A stretch of 64,000 nt of DNA, taken from contig NZ_JAVFVS010000005.1 in the NCBI RefSeq assembly GCF_030929605.1, forward strand, positions 124,001 to 188,000. The letters run 5' to 3'. Made by a program: the position numbers and the translations under genes. Origin of the DNA: Flavobacterium sp. LHD-80. GTDB lineage: Bacteria > Bacteroidota > Bacteroidia > Flavobacteriales > Flavobacteriaceae. The notes under the pieces were generated by a model. The model made no database searches, was not told the origin of the DNA, and was given only the letters and a program-made list of their open reading frames with translations. Positions 9,155-18,032 of the stretch are shown here, one piece after another (position 1 is the stretch's first letter; every line of letters starts with the position of its first letter).

Positions 9155-9311
9155 GTCTCTACGAGACAAATTGTTTTTTGCTTTTTTTTTATGCTACCAA
9201 TATTTGATCTCTCCGAGATATTATTATTGTAAATAAAAAATGAATACTCCGTACGAGTTAAATATTGGTAGAAATAATAAAAATGTATTCGATAAGATGT
9301 CCCATAGGGAC
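9155..9311. promoter_or_regulatory. Array of four 13-bp dyads (5-3-5), likely Lrp/AsnC operators
   Basis: Four inverted repeats with 5-bp arms and a 3-bp spacer lie within 157 nt: GTCTC-TAC-GAGAC (9155-9167), ATCTC-TCC-GAGAT (9207-9219), ACTCC-GTA-CGAGT (9246-9258, one mismatch) and GTCCC-ATA-GGGAC (9299-9311). Centres are 52, 39 and 53 bp apart. The feast/famine (Lrp/AsnC) family is known to bind 13-bp sites with a 5-3-5 layout. The last site is 34 nt before the regulator's start, which suggests autoregulation. A separate pair, CTACCAATATTT at 9194-9205 and its reverse complement at 9260-9271, brackets the middle two sites. Confidence 0.65.
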
Positions 9312-9344
9312 TATATTTACAACAAAAAAGCAACATTTAAAAGA

Positions 9345-9797
9345 ATGGATATACTAGACGAATTCGATATTAATATACTGAAGGAATTAGAAAAAGACGG
9401 AAGAATGGCATTTTCTGCCATAGCGACCAACTTAAAAATTTCAAACACTATGGTACATCAACGTGTTAACAGAATGATCGAACAAGGTGTTATAGGAGGC
9501 ATAAAACCTATTATACAGGAAAAAAATATTGGTTATGACTGGGCTTCTTTTACCGGAATCACACTGAACAAAGATTCTGATTCTGATCGAATTATCGAAG
9601 AAATGAAAAAAATTCCTGAGATTACAGAATGTTATTATGTTACTGGTTCTTTCACACTTTACATTAAAATTATTGCAAAAAACCATGAACACATGCGTAA
9701 AATTCTTTACGATAAAATAGACAGCATTCCTGGTATCGCAAAAACAGATTCGATCATTGAATTAGGTTGTGCTTTTAAAAGAAATATTTCACTATAA
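9345..9797 (+). CDS. Lrp/AsnC family transcriptional regulator
   Basis: A 150-aa feast/famine regulator. The N-terminal winged helix is MDILDEFDINILKELEKDG...SNTMVHQRVNRMIEQGVIGG (about 1-47), and the C-terminal RAM ligand-binding domain follows from about residue 65. The frame is open upstream to an ATG at 9240, but family length and the start of the HTH favour the ATG at 9345; the extra 35 codons would cover two of the dyads. It is divergent from ornithine aminotransferase and is probably its local regulator, sensing an amino acid such as ornithine or arginine (inference). Confidence 0.9.
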   Translation: MDILDEFDINILKELEKDGRMAFSAIATNLKISNTMVHQRVNRMIEQGVIGGIKPIIQEKNIGYDWASFTGITLNKDSDSDRIIEEMKKIPEITECYYVTGSFTLYIKIIAKNHEHMRKILYDKIDSIPGIAKTDSIIELGCAFKRNISL

Positions 9798-9884
9798 TCT
9801 CTTAAATTAAGAAGCGAGCTATTTTTCGTCGCTAATTCTTCGCTTTAAATTTTTAGAAAATCAGCATATTTAACGACCAAAACT

Positions 9885-10055
9885 ATGAAAAACCAGTTTC
9901 TTTCTAAATTTTCATTTCAAAAACTGATTCTGACTTTATTGCTATTGACTGGCTGTTTGCTTAAAGCACAAAAATCAAATAAAAACAATCTCATTACAAT
10001 TGAAAATTTGCAAATGAGTATTTATACAGCCGGTCAAAAATTTAATATTAAATAG
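9885..10055 (+). CDS. Small putative lipoprotein, 56 aa
   Basis: The ATG at 9885 opens a 56-codon frame with a type II signal sequence: a basic N-terminus (MKNQFLSKFSFQK), a leucine-rich core, and the lipobox LTGC with cysteine 24. The mature part is only about 33 residues (NNLITIENLQMSIYTAGQKFNIK at its end). It stops 2 nt before the acylase ATG, so the two are probably co-transcribed. I do not recognise a family. It may be a real small lipoprotein or the N-terminal stump of a longer gene. Confidence 0.45.
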   Translation: MKNQFLSKFSFQKLILTLLLLTGCLLKAQKSNKNNLITIENLQMSIYTAGQKFNIK

Positions 10056-10057
10056 TC

Positions 10058-12256
10058 ATGCATTCTTATTCTAAAATCCTAAAATCGTTATTTTTCATTT
10101 GTCTGAGTCTTCAAATTTCGGCACAAAAAATCAGCATAAATGAAATTGAACGTTTAGAAAAATCAGCCAAACAAGTCACTATCATTCGTGATAATTGGGG
10201 AATCCCGCACGTTTATGGAAAAACAGATGCCGATGCCGTTTTTGGATTATTATATGCACAATGCGAGGATGATTTTAAAAGAATCGAAATGAATTATATT
10301 GAAAAACTGGGCCGTCTTTCTGAAATAAAAGGACAATCTGTTTTATATAATGATCTAGAAATTAAACTTTTAATTGATACTAACGAAGCAAAAGCAGATT
10401 ACGCAAAAGCGCCAGAATGGCTAAAGAAACTACTAAACAGTTATGCCGATGCTATCAACTTTTATTTATACAAACACCCAGAAGTAAAACCAGCTTTGTT
10501 AACACATTTCGAACCGTGGTTTCCTTTGCTTTGGACTGATGGAAGTATTGGCGCAATCAGTACCGCAGATCTCTCAATAGCCGAATTAAAAGCGTTTTAC
10601 TCCGGAAACAATGATAAAGTGGCGTATGTTGAAAGAGAAAAATATGTTCAGACTGGCTCAAACGGTTTTGCATTTGCTCCTTCAAAAACCGCTGATGGAA
10701 ATGCTATTTTATACATTAATCCGCATACAACTTTTTACTTCAGACCCGAAGTTCAAATTACGAGTGAAGAAGGCTTGAATGTTTACGGCGCTGTAACTTG
10801 GGGACAATTTTTTATTTATCAAGGTTTTAACGAAAACTGTGGCTGGATGCATACCTCATCAAACGTAGATGTTGCTGATATGTATGCCGAGAAAATCACT
10901 AATAAAAACGGAAAATTATTCTACGAATTCGACAACAAGCTTTTGCCTGTAATTGAAAAAGAAATTACGATCAATTATACCGAAAATGGAAAATTGATTC
11001 CAAAGAAATTCAAAACCTATTTTACTAATAACGGGCCAATTATGGCTAAACGAGACGGAAAATGGATTAGTTTAAAATCAAATAATCGTTCAATGACCAG
11101 TTTGATTCAGAGCTGGATTAGAACAAAATCTAAAAACTTTGACGATTATAAAAAAGCAATGGATTTAAAAGCTAATACGTCAAACAATACCGTTTATGCT
11201 GATAGCAAAGGAAATATAGCATATTGGCACGGAAATTTTATTCCTATTCGAGATAAAAGTTTGAATTGGTCAAAAGTAGTTGACGGCTCAATTTCTTCAA
11301 CACAATGGAAAGGTTTACATGAAGTTGACGAAACGGTTCATGTTTACAATCCAATAAATGGCTGGCTTCAAAACTGCAACTCTACCCCTTTCTCGGTTGC
11401 GGGAGAAAACAGTCCAAAAAAGGAAAATTACATTCCGTATATGGCGCCAGATGGTGAAAATTTTAGAGGAATTAATGCCGTTCGAATTTTCAGCAAAGGC
11501 AACAAATACACTTTAGACAAAGTGATCGCCGATGGTTATGATTCTAAATTGTCTATTTTCGAAATATTAATTCCGAGTTTAGTAAATGTTTTCGAAAAAA
11601 ACATAGACGTGCAATCACCAGAATATGCGACATTAAAAGAGCCAATTTCAATTCTGAAATATTGGGATTATTATGCAAAAGAAAATTCGGTGGCAACGAC
11701 ACTAGCTGTAGAGTGGGCTTATAAATTAGACCCAATTATTCTAAAAGCATATGTTGGCGAAGGCGAACTAGACCAAGTTGAAAACACAAAGAAATTTGCA
11801 AAAAATGCTACAGTCGCACAAATGATACCGCAATTGCAGGCAGTATTGCAAGATTTAGTGTCAAAATTTGGAAGATGGCAAGTAGCTTGGGGCGAAATTA
11901 ATCGTTTTCAACGTGCAAGCGGAGCGATTGATTTAAAATACGACGATTCAAAACCTAGCTTGCCAATTGGTTATGGTCCAGGTTCTTGGGGAAGTCTTCC
12001 TTCTTTTAAAAGCAGTTACCAAAATGGCTCCAAAAAACGTTACGGCTATAACGGGAATAGTTTTATTTGTGCAGTAGAATTTGGTCCAAAAATAAAAGCA
12101 AAATCATTATTAGCCGGTGGAAACAGCGGTGATGAAAACTCAAAACATTTTACAGATCAAGCCGAAATGTATCGAAAAGGCCAATTTAAAGACGTTTTAT
12201 TCTATAAAGAAGATGTCCTAAAAAATGCCGAAAAAACCTATCATCCCGGCGAATAA
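10058..12256 (+). CDS. Penicillin acylase family (S45) Ntn hydrolase
   Basis: A secreted amidase of the penicillin G acylase / acyl-homoserine-lactone acylase superfamily. Residues 1-22 form a signal peptide (cleavage near SAQ). The alpha-chain motif IIRDNWGIPHVYGKTDADAVFGLLYAQCEDD spans 42-72. Self-cleavage would occur at G200/S201 in QTGSNGFAFAPSKT, exposing S201 as the N-terminal nucleophile; NPHTTF and NCGWMHTSSNVD of the beta chain follow. The length (732 aa) fits PvdQ-like members. Substrate cannot be read from sequence: beta-lactams, acyl-homoserine lactones and other N-acyl amides are all possible. It follows a 56-aa lipoprotein frame by 2 nt and is followed by a terminator. Confidence 0.88.
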   Translation: MHSYSKILKSLFFICLSLQISAQKISINEIERLEKSAKQVTIIRDNWGIPHVYGKTDADAVFGLLYAQCEDDFKRIEMNYIEKLGRLSEIKGQSVLYNDLEIKLLIDTNEAKADYAKAPEWLKKLLNSYADAINFYLYKHPEVKPALLTHFEPWFPLLWTDGSIGAISTADLSIAELKAFYSGNNDKVAYVEREKYVQTGSNGFAFAPSKTADGNAILYINPHTTFYFRPEVQITSEEGLNVYGAVTWGQFFIYQGFNENCGWMHTSSNVDVADMYAEKITNKNGKLFYEFDNKLLPVIEKEITINYTENGKLIPKKFKTYFTNNGPIMAKRDGKWISLKSNNRSMTSLIQSWIRTKSKNFDDYKKAMDLKANTSNNTVYADSKGNIAYWHGNFIPIRDKSLNWSKVVDGSISSTQWKGLHEVDETVHVYNPINGWLQNCNSTPFSVAGENSPKKENYIPYMAPDGENFRGINAVRIFSKGNKYTLDKVIADGYDSKLSIFEILIPSLVNVFEKNIDVQSPEYATLKEPISILKYWDYYAKENSVATTLAVEWAYKLDPIILKAYVGEGELDQVENTKKFAKNATVAQMIPQLQAVLQDLVSKFGRWQVAWGEINRFQRASGAIDLKYDDSKPSLPIGYGPGSWGSLPSFKSSYQNGSKKRYGYNGNSFICAVEFGPKIKAKSLLAGGNSGDENSKHFTDQAEMYRKGQFKDVLFYKEDVLKNAEKTYHPGE

Positions 12257-12282
12257 TTTTGATCAGAAAAACCATTACAAAC

Positions 12283-12317
12283 AAACCTTGGAAGAACTTT
12301 CTTTCGAGGTTTTTTTA
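12283..12317 (+). terminator. Intrinsic terminator after the acylase
   Basis: AAACCTTG (12283-12290) pairs with CGAGGTTT (one G-T pair), with additional GAAG/CTTT pairing inside, followed by seven T. Confidence 0.75.
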
Positions 12318-12357
12318 TAAGATAATATTTCTGATATTTGTTTAAAATTGTAAATCG

Positions 12358-13131
12358 ATGAAAAATTCAGCCCTTCTTATTTTTGCTACCATATTGTTTT
12401 CTAACACTATAAGTGCACAATTAACACCCGTAAAATATGCCGACGGAAATCAGGCATTAAATGGCTTATCTATAAAACCAGCTAAAAAAAGCAGTCAGAA
12501 TCCTGGTATTTTATTACTTCCGGCATGGCTTGGAATTGATAATGCCTCAAAAGGAATTGCACAAGATTTGTCAAAATTAGGTTATCATGTTTTTATTGCT
12601 GATATATATGGAGAAGGAAATTATCCTAAAAACACTTCGGAAGCAGGAAAACAAGCGGGTTTCTATAAAACCAATTATGAAGCTTACCAAAAAAGAATCA
12701 ACCTTGCATTGCAGGAATTAATCAAATCTGGAGCAAATGCTGACAATATAGTCGTTATTGGTTATTGCTTTGGTGGAACCGGAGTTCTTGAAGCCGCGCG
12801 CGGGCATTTGAACGTAAAAGGAGTTGCTTCTTTTCATGGCGGTTTAGGAAAAGATGCTTCAAGACCTGCAACTCCGATTACTGCTAAAGTTTTGATTTGC
12901 CACGGAGCCGATGATCCTTTTGTGTCTAAAGATGAAGTTGCAGCTTTCCAACAAGAAATGCGTGATTCTAAAGCCGATTGGCAAATGATTTATTATGCTG
13001 ATTCAGTTCACTCTTTTACAAATCCAGATGCAGGAAGCGACAATTCTAAAGGCGCGGCTTACAATCCGGTTGCTGCAAAAAGAGCTTTTGAGCATTTGAA
13101 ATTGTTTCTTAACGAAGTTCTAAAAAAATAA
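12358..13131 (+). CDS. Dienelactone hydrolase family protein, exported
   Basis: An alpha/beta hydrolase of 257 aa with an N-terminal signal peptide (about 1-20, ending ISAQ). The nucleophile is cysteine 137 in GYCFGGTG, the typical Cys of dienelactone hydrolases; the acid is in HGADDPFVSKDE and the histidine in YADSVHSFTNP. GDGNQALNGL-type N-terminal sequence and LPAWLGIDNASKGIA match the family. The natural substrate is unknown; members act on lactones and esters. It stands alone between a terminator and a repeat-filled gap. Confidence 0.88.
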   Translation: MKNSALLIFATILFSNTISAQLTPVKYADGNQALNGLSIKPAKKSSQNPGILLLPAWLGIDNASKGIAQDLSKLGYHVFIADIYGEGNYPKNTSEAGKQAGFYKTNYEAYQKRINLALQELIKSGANADNIVVIGYCFGGTGVLEAARGHLNVKGVASFHGGLGKDASRPATPITAKVLICHGADDPFVSKDEVAAFQQEMRDSKADWQMIYYADSVHSFTNPDAGSDNSKGAAYNPVAAKRAFEHLKLFLNEVLKK

Positions 13132-13134
13132 TCT

Positions 13135-13250
13135 CGCGGATGGCACGCGGATGATACTGATTTAAAAGGGTTTACACAGATTTCCTTCTCAAAAAATCAA
13201 TTTAAAAGAAACCAGTGCAAACCCTTTTAAATTCGTAACATCCGTGGCTC
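13135..13250. repeat. Palindromic intergenic repeat (GCGGATG ... CATCCGTGG type)
   Basis: A perfect 13-bp inverted repeat, TTTAAAAGGGTTT (13161-13173) and AAACCCTTTTAAA (13219-13231), is framed by GCGGATG-like and CATCCGTGG arms. Similar words (ACAGATT, GATTTAAA) recur in the gaps at 42.69 and 62.84 kb, so this belongs to a dispersed family. Confidence 0.65.
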
Positions 13251-13294
13251 AAAAAAAATTAACTAAAACCAAATCAAACCCAACAAATTAACCA

Positions 13295-14293
13295 ATGTCA
13301 CATAGTCCTATTAGAAAAGATAAAACCTGTTTGAACTGCAGGCATGTTGTAGAACAGAAATTTTGTCCAAACTGCGGTCAAGAAAATACAGATACCCGAA
13401 AAACGTTTCATCATTTGTTTATTCACTTTTTTGAAGATTTAACCCATTATGAAAATGCTTTTTGGAAAACTATAAAAAACTTGCTTTTAAAGCCAGCGAC
13501 TTTAACTAAAGAATATCTTTCAGGAAAAAGATTGTCTTATCTAGCACCTGTTCGTCTTTACATTTTTATAAGTTTTGTTACTTTTCTTATGATTGCATTG
13601 TTTCCAAATCATGTTAGCGAAAATTTGACTAAGGGTGAAAAGGAAATCACGTCCAATTTCGAAAATGCAAATAAAAAAGAAAAAGACTGGAAAGAAAAGT
13701 CATATTTAAAGTCGAAAACATTAGATAAATCCTATTTTCAGTTGCGAACAATGAAAGAAACCGACTCTATCCAAAAATATGGAAAAGAAAGCGAAAAACT
13801 TTCTGATTTTCAATATTGGATTTATGAAAAAGCGGTACATGTAACTGAAAAAAATACAAAGAAAGAAATTATAGAAAAATTCATTGAATCTTTTATTCAT
13901 AACATTCCGAAAATTCTATTTATCATAATGCCGTTTTTTGCTTTTTTCTTATGGCTTTTTCATGGCAAAAAAAGATGGTATTATTTTGATCACGGGATTT
14001 TTACATTGCATTATTTCTCCTTTCTGCTTCTGATTTTTCTCGTCTTATTTATTATTAATAAAATAGGCGGATTATTTGAAGGAAACGGTATTGCAAGTTT
14101 AATTGTAATTATAGCAAACTTTGCAGGAATCACCTGGATGTGTTATTATTTTTATCCGGCGCATCACCGTTTTTATGGAGAAACGAGATTCGTTTCATTT
14201 GTTAAAAGTGTAGCATTATTTTTTATAAACTTCTTTTTTATCCTATTTTTACTGACATTCTATATGTTATACATATTCATTAATTTACACTAA
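13295..14293 (+). CDS. DUF3667 family membrane protein with zinc ribbon
   Basis: A 332-aa inner-membrane protein. A four-cysteine zinc ribbon lies at the N-terminus (CLNC at about 11-14 and CPNC at about 25-28). The DUF3667 core follows: TFHHLFIHFFEDLTHYENAFWKTIKNLLLKPATLTKEYLSGKRLSYLAPVRLYIF, entering the first membrane helix. A charged linker of about 100 residues comes next, then four C-terminal hydrophobic helices. Function is unknown. It is 7 nt upstream of the M28 peptidase, so the two are probably one transcript. Confidence 0.85.
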   Translation: MSHSPIRKDKTCLNCRHVVEQKFCPNCGQENTDTRKTFHHLFIHFFEDLTHYENAFWKTIKNLLLKPATLTKEYLSGKRLSYLAPVRLYIFISFVTFLMIALFPNHVSENLTKGEKEITSNFENANKKEKDWKEKSYLKSKTLDKSYFQLRTMKETDSIQKYGKESEKLSDFQYWIYEKAVHVTEKNTKKEIIEKFIESFIHNIPKILFIIMPFFAFFLWLFHGKKRWYYFDHGIFTLHYFSFLLLIFLVLFIINKIGGLFEGNGIASLIVIIANFAGITWMCYYFYPAHHRFYGETRFVSFVKSVALFFINFFFILFLLTFYMLYIFINLH

Positions 14294-14300
14294 CACAAAA

Positions 14301-15317
14301 ATGAAAAAAATTGTACTTCTTTTATTAATTGCTTCGGCGTTTTCATGTAAAAACACGCAGTCTGTTGCTTCAAAAGATAATTCAGACCCAACCAAATACA
14401 TGAATTCAATCACGGCAAAAGACTTGAAAAAAATGCTTTATGTTGTTGCTTCCGATGAAATGGAAGGCCGTGAAACTGGTTCGAAAGGACAGAAAAAAGC
14501 CGGACTTTACATGATCGAGCAATACAAAAAAAATAAAATTTCGTTCCCTAAAGGCGCAACTGATTATTATCAGCATATCCCAGCGTCATTTTTAAATGCA
14601 AGACGTAATGAAAATTTACAAGATTCAGAAAATATCTGGGCATATATCGAAGGTTCTGAAAAACCAGATGAAGTTTTGGTAATTTCTGCGCATTACGATC
14701 ACGTTGGAATTAAAAACGGCGAAGTTTACAATGGAGCCGATGATGATGGATCAGGAACTGTAGCAGTTATGGAAATCGCTAAAGCATTTGCAAAAGCTAA
14801 AAAAGAAGGACACGGACCAAAACGTTCAATTTTATTCCTTCATGTTACTGGTGAAGAGCATGGTTTGCACGGATCTCGTTTCTACTCTGAAAATCCATTA
14901 TTCCCAATTGCAAATACAATTACTGATATCAATATTGATATGATTGGCCGTCGTGATGTTGAGCATACAAACACAAATAATTATGTATATGTAATTGGAG
15001 CTGACAGATTATCTAGTGAATTACACAATGCAGTTGTAGCTCAAAATGATAAATACATCAAAATGGACTTGGATTTTAAATTTAATGACCCAAAAGATCC
15101 GAATCATTTCTACGAACGTTCTGACCACTATAACTTTGCTAAACACGGTATTCCGTCAATCTTTTTCTTCAATGGAGTTCACGCAGACTACCACGGAAAA
15201 GACGATACCCCTGAAAAAATAGAATACGACGCTTTAACAAAAAGAGCACAGCTTGCTTTTGTACTTGCGTGGGATTTAGCTAACAGAGAAAACAGACCGG
15301 TAGTTGATAAGAAATAA
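14301..15317 (+). CDS. M28 family metallopeptidase, lipoprotein
   Basis: A zinc aminopeptidase-type exopeptidase of 338 aa. The N-terminus is a lipoprotein signal with lipobox FSC (C16). The two-zinc site can be read in order: AHYDHVG (His, Asp), GADDDGSG (bridging Asp), TGEEHG (catalytic Glu and Glu ligand), DMIGR (Asp) and HADYHGKDDT (His). It is therefore probably active at the outer or inner membrane surface on peptide N-termini. It follows the DUF3667 gene by 7 nt and ends at a bidirectional terminator shared with rho. Confidence 0.92.
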   Translation: MKKIVLLLLIASAFSCKNTQSVASKDNSDPTKYMNSITAKDLKKMLYVVASDEMEGRETGSKGQKKAGLYMIEQYKKNKISFPKGATDYYQHIPASFLNARRNENLQDSENIWAYIEGSEKPDEVLVISAHYDHVGIKNGEVYNGADDDGSGTVAVMEIAKAFAKAKKEGHGPKRSILFLHVTGEEHGLHGSRFYSENPLFPIANTITDINIDMIGRRDVEHTNTNNYVYVIGADRLSSELHNAVVAQNDKYIKMDLDFKFNDPKDPNHFYERSDHYNFAKHGIPSIFFFNGVHADYHGKDDTPEKIEYDALTKRAQLAFVLAWDLANRENRPVVDKK

Positions 15318-15478
15318 TCTAAGATACTAAGGTTCTAAGATGCTAAGATTCTAAGTTTTTTTTAGATTCTAAGATAAAATAAAAGGGATGAGTTTTAAAA
15401 AACTCATCCCTTTTTTATATTGTAAACTAAAGTCAAAGAAAAACTTAGAATCTTAGCATCTTAGAACCTCAGCAACTT
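15318..15478. repeat. CTAAG-octamer repeats flanking a terminator as inverted arms
   Basis: The left arm (15320-15372) is a run of units of the form nCTAAGnT: actaaggt, tctaagat, gctaagat, tctaagtt. The right arm (15444-15475) carries the same words on the other strand (cttagaatcttagcatcttag). The arms frame the terminator at 15381-15416. The same octamer family appears at 20.16, 22.43, 22.59, 34.93 and 51.83 kb. Confidence 0.75.
15381..15416. terminator. Bidirectional terminator between M28 peptidase and rho
   Basis: AAAAGGGATGAGTTTT (15381-15396) and AAAACTCATCCCTTTT (15399-15414) form a perfect 16-bp stem with a 2-nt loop as drawn (a larger loop in practice). Runs of A and T on the two sides serve both converging genes. 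Confidence 0.9.
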
Positions 15479-15480
15479 TT

Positions 15481-17286
15481 TTAGTCATTCATCGAAATCA
15501 AAAACTCTTCGTTGTTTCTTGTTTTCTTGAAACGGTCGTTTACAAAATCCATAGATTCTACAGGATTCATATCTGACAGATATTTACGCATAATCCACAT
15601 TCTTTGTAATGTTTTTTCGTCTAATAACAAATCGTCACGACGTGTACTTGACGAAGTAAGATCGATTGCAGGGAAAATACGTTTGTTGGCAATTTTACGA
15701 TCCAATTGAAGTTCCATGTTTCCGGTTCCTTTAAATTCTTCAAAGATAACCTCATCCATTTTAGAACCAGTCTCAGTCAATGCAGTTGCAATGATACTTA
15801 ACGAACCACCGTTCTCTACATTTCTTGCCGCTCCAAAAAAACGTTTAGGTTTCTGCAATGCATTTGCATCAACACCTCCACTTAAAACTTTTCCAGAAGC
15901 CGGTTGAACTGTATTGTAAGCTCTCGCTAAACGTGTAATCGAATCTAATAAGATTACAACATCGTGTCCGCACTCTACTAAACGTTTTGCTTTTTCAAGA
16001 ACTATATTGGCAATTTTTACGTGCTCTTGTGGTTCTCTGTCAAAAGTTGACGCGATAACTTCACCACGAACACTTCTTTGCATATCTGTAACCTCTTCAG
16101 GACGCTCATCAATCAAAAGAACGATTAAATAAACCTCAGGGTGATTTGCCGCAATTGCATTTGCAATATCTTTAAGAAGCATTGTTTTACCCGTTTTAGG
16201 CTGTGCAACGATCATACCACGCTGTCCTTTTCCTATTGGAGAAAACAAATCGATAATACGAGTAGATATAGAACTGCCTTTTTCGGCTAATTTGAATTTT
16301 TCAGAAGGAAAAACTGGTGTCAAGTGCTCAAAGGAAACTCTGTCGCGAACAACTTGTGGATCGTGACCATTAATTTTAAGTACACGAACTAAAGGGAAAA
16401 ATTTTTCTCCTTCTTTAGGAGGACGAACCACTCCTTTTACAGTATCTCCGGTTTTAAGACCGAATAATCTGATTTGTGAAGTTGACAAATAAATATCATC
16501 TGGAGAAGCTAAATAATTATAATCAGACGAACGTAAGAATCCGTAACCGTCTGGCATCATCTCAAGAACACCTTCACTTTCAATAATTCCGTCAAATTCA
16601 AAATCTGAATCTCTGAAATTATTATTCTTTTTATTTTTATGATTCGGATTTTGATTTCCGTTATTCCCATTTCCATTACCGTTTTGATTTCCATTTTGGT
16701 TTGGATTCTGATTCGGATTTTGGTTTGGGTTTTGATTTTTATTTTGATTCGGATTTATCTTTTTTGCCTGAGGAACTGTTTCTGTTTTTTCAGCAACTGG
16801 AGCTTGATTTTCAGCACCTTCTTCAGCTGTCACTTCTTTTACTGCTTCTTTTTCCTTTTGTAAAGCAACTTTTTTCTCGTAAGCCGATTTATTAAACTTA
16901 ACAATTTTTGGCTCTTTTTTGTCTGCCACAGGACTTTCTGTATTTTCCTCCGCTTTTGGTACAGCCTGAATTTTTGGCTTTGCTGCAGGACTTTCCTTTT
17001 TTTCTGGAACTACTTCCTCGGCCTTATCAAATTCTAAAACTGGAGCGTTTTTTGAAGCAGCCGTTTTTTTAACTGGAACAATCCTCGCTCTTTTTGGTTT
17101 ATCATCTGTTATTTCCTTTTCAGCCACAGCAGGAGCCGGCGGCGTTGCAGTCGCTTCTTGGTGCGCTAAAATCTGACCAATTAAAGCCTCTTTTTTAACA
17201 CCATTAAACTTTATTGTTTTAGCTAATTTAGCTATTTCTTGAAGCTCAGAAAGCTTCATTTCTTTTAATGCAGAAATATCAAACAT
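15481..17286 (-). CDS. rho: Transcription termination factor Rho with long disordered insert
   Basis: A hexameric RNA-dependent ATPase that ends transcription. The N-terminal Rho_N helix bundle is at 1-42 ([22 protein letters not shown]). A disordered insert follows at about 43-226: first Lys/Glu/Pro/Ala rich, then an Asn/Gln/Gly tract at 177-223 with repeats of NQNP and NGNQ. The RNA-binding cold-shock-like domain starts near 231 ([23 protein letters not shown]), and the RecA-like ATPase has Walker [13 protein letters not shown] at about 345-356 and Walker [17 protein letters not shown]. It is 601 aa against about 420 in E. coli. Long Rho inserts are known in Bacteroidota and in one gut species drive phase separation; whether this one does is inference. 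Confidence 0.97.
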   Translation of the reverse strand: MFDISALKEMKLSELQEIAKLAKTIKFNGVKKEALIGQILAHQEATATPPAPAVAEKEITDDKPKRARIVPVKKTAASKNAPVLEFDKAEEVVPEKKESPAAKPKIQAVPKAEENTESPVADKKEPKIVKFNKSAYEKKVALQKEKEAVKEVTAEEGAENQAPVAEKTETVPQAKKINPNQNKNQNPNQNPNQNPNQNGNQNGNGNGNNGNQNPNHKNKKNNNFRDSDFEFDGIIESEGVLEMMPDGYGFLRSSDYNYLASPDDIYLSTSQIRLFGLKTGDTVKGVVRPPKEGEKFFPLVRVLKINGHDPQVVRDRVSFEHLTPVFPSEKFKLAEKGSSISTRIIDLFSPIGKGQRGMIVAQPKTGKTMLLKDIANAIAANHPEVYLIVLLIDERPEEVTDMQRSVRGEVIASTFDREPQEHVKIANIVLEKAKRLVECGHDVVILLDSITRLARAYNTVQPASGKVLSGGVDANALQKPKRFFGAARNVENGGSLSIIATALTETGSKMDEVIFEEFKGTGNMELQLDRKIANKRIFPAIDLTSSSTRRDDLLLDEKTLQRMWIMRKYLSDMNPVESMDFVNDRFKKTRNNEEFLISMND

Positions 17287-17469
17287 GAATGTTCTATGAA
17301 TTTAATTATTTTAAAGGAAATACAGTAAAAAGAATAGGTAGATAAATATTTTCAATTGACCGCAGTATGAAGTGCTTACGGTATTATGATGCAATAATAC
17401 GAATAAAATTTAATCATACAATAGTATTTATAAAAAAGAAAATATATTTTTGTAAAACAATTTCAAGTT

Positions 17470-17886
17470 ATGTTACAACGAATTCAAACCGTATATTTAA
17501 TTCTTACCTTTGTAATAACAGGGGTTTTACTATTTTTTATACCGCTGTGGTCATTAAATAATGGTAAAGCTTTTTACTTTATGCAAGACCAGGTTTATAC
17601 TGTATTATTAGGATTAAGTACAATGCTAACGATTATCAGTATTATTTCATACAAAAAAAGACAAAATCAGTTTGTGATGAACAGACTGAACATAATATTA
17701 AATTTAATTTTATTAGGATTATTTGTATATCGCTCTCTAAATTTATCTGGAGAGACAGTTAACGCTGTTTCAGAGAAAGGTATTGGGATGTTTCTTCCTA
17801 TTGTTGCTATCGTGTTATTAGTTTTAGCTAATAAGGCCATCAAAAAGGACGAAGATCTTGTAAAATCTGTAGATCGTTTGAGATAA
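17470..17886 (+). CDS. DUF4293 family membrane protein
   Basis: A 138-aa inner-membrane protein with four hydrophobic segments (about 7-27, 40-58, 72-90, 104-122) and a charged C-terminus. The start MLQRIQTVYL and the overall layout are those of DUF4293, a Bacteroidota family of unknown function. It is divergent from rho, as is usual for this family in flavobacteria (recalled, not checked). A possible -7 box TATTTTTG is at 17445-17452. Confidence 0.85.
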   Translation: MLQRIQTVYLILTFVITGVLLFFIPLWSLNNGKAFYFMQDQVYTVLLGLSTMLTIISIISYKKRQNQFVMNRLNIILNLILLGLFVYRSLNLSGETVNAVSEKGIGMFLPIVAIVLLVLANKAIKKDEDLVKSVDRLR

Positions 17887-17917
17887 ACCTATAAACTTAA
17901 TTTTTTTGTGCGAAGAG

Positions 17918-17945
17918 AACCCGAATATTTTATTCGGGTTTTTTT
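17918..17945 (+). terminator. Intrinsic terminator after DUF4293
   Basis: AACCCGAAT (17918-17926) pairs with ATTCGGGTT (17932-17940) and is followed by a T-run. Confidence 0.88.
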
Positions 17946-18032
17946 GTGCCTTTAAATGACACAAAAGAGTCTTTAATTGGTCATTTAACTAGCGCATTAC
18001 CATCTAATTTTGTCTTCTTATTTCCAAAAATA

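Noticed and set aside
9240..9344. Upstream ATG giving the Lrp/AsnC regulator 35 extra residues
   Set aside because: The extension does not fit the family, and it would translate through two of the operator-like dyads. The ATG at 9345 places the HTH where expected.
16639..16895. Plus-strand open frames opposite the rho Asn/Gln tract
   Set aside because: They are antisense shadows of the repeat-rich insert: hydrophobic or Asp/Phe repeats with no family match.
17946..18032. Upstream start for the LuxR-type response regulator
   Set aside because: The extra 29 residues start directly behind the DUF4293 terminator and lie outside the receiver domain; ATG 18033 fits the family.
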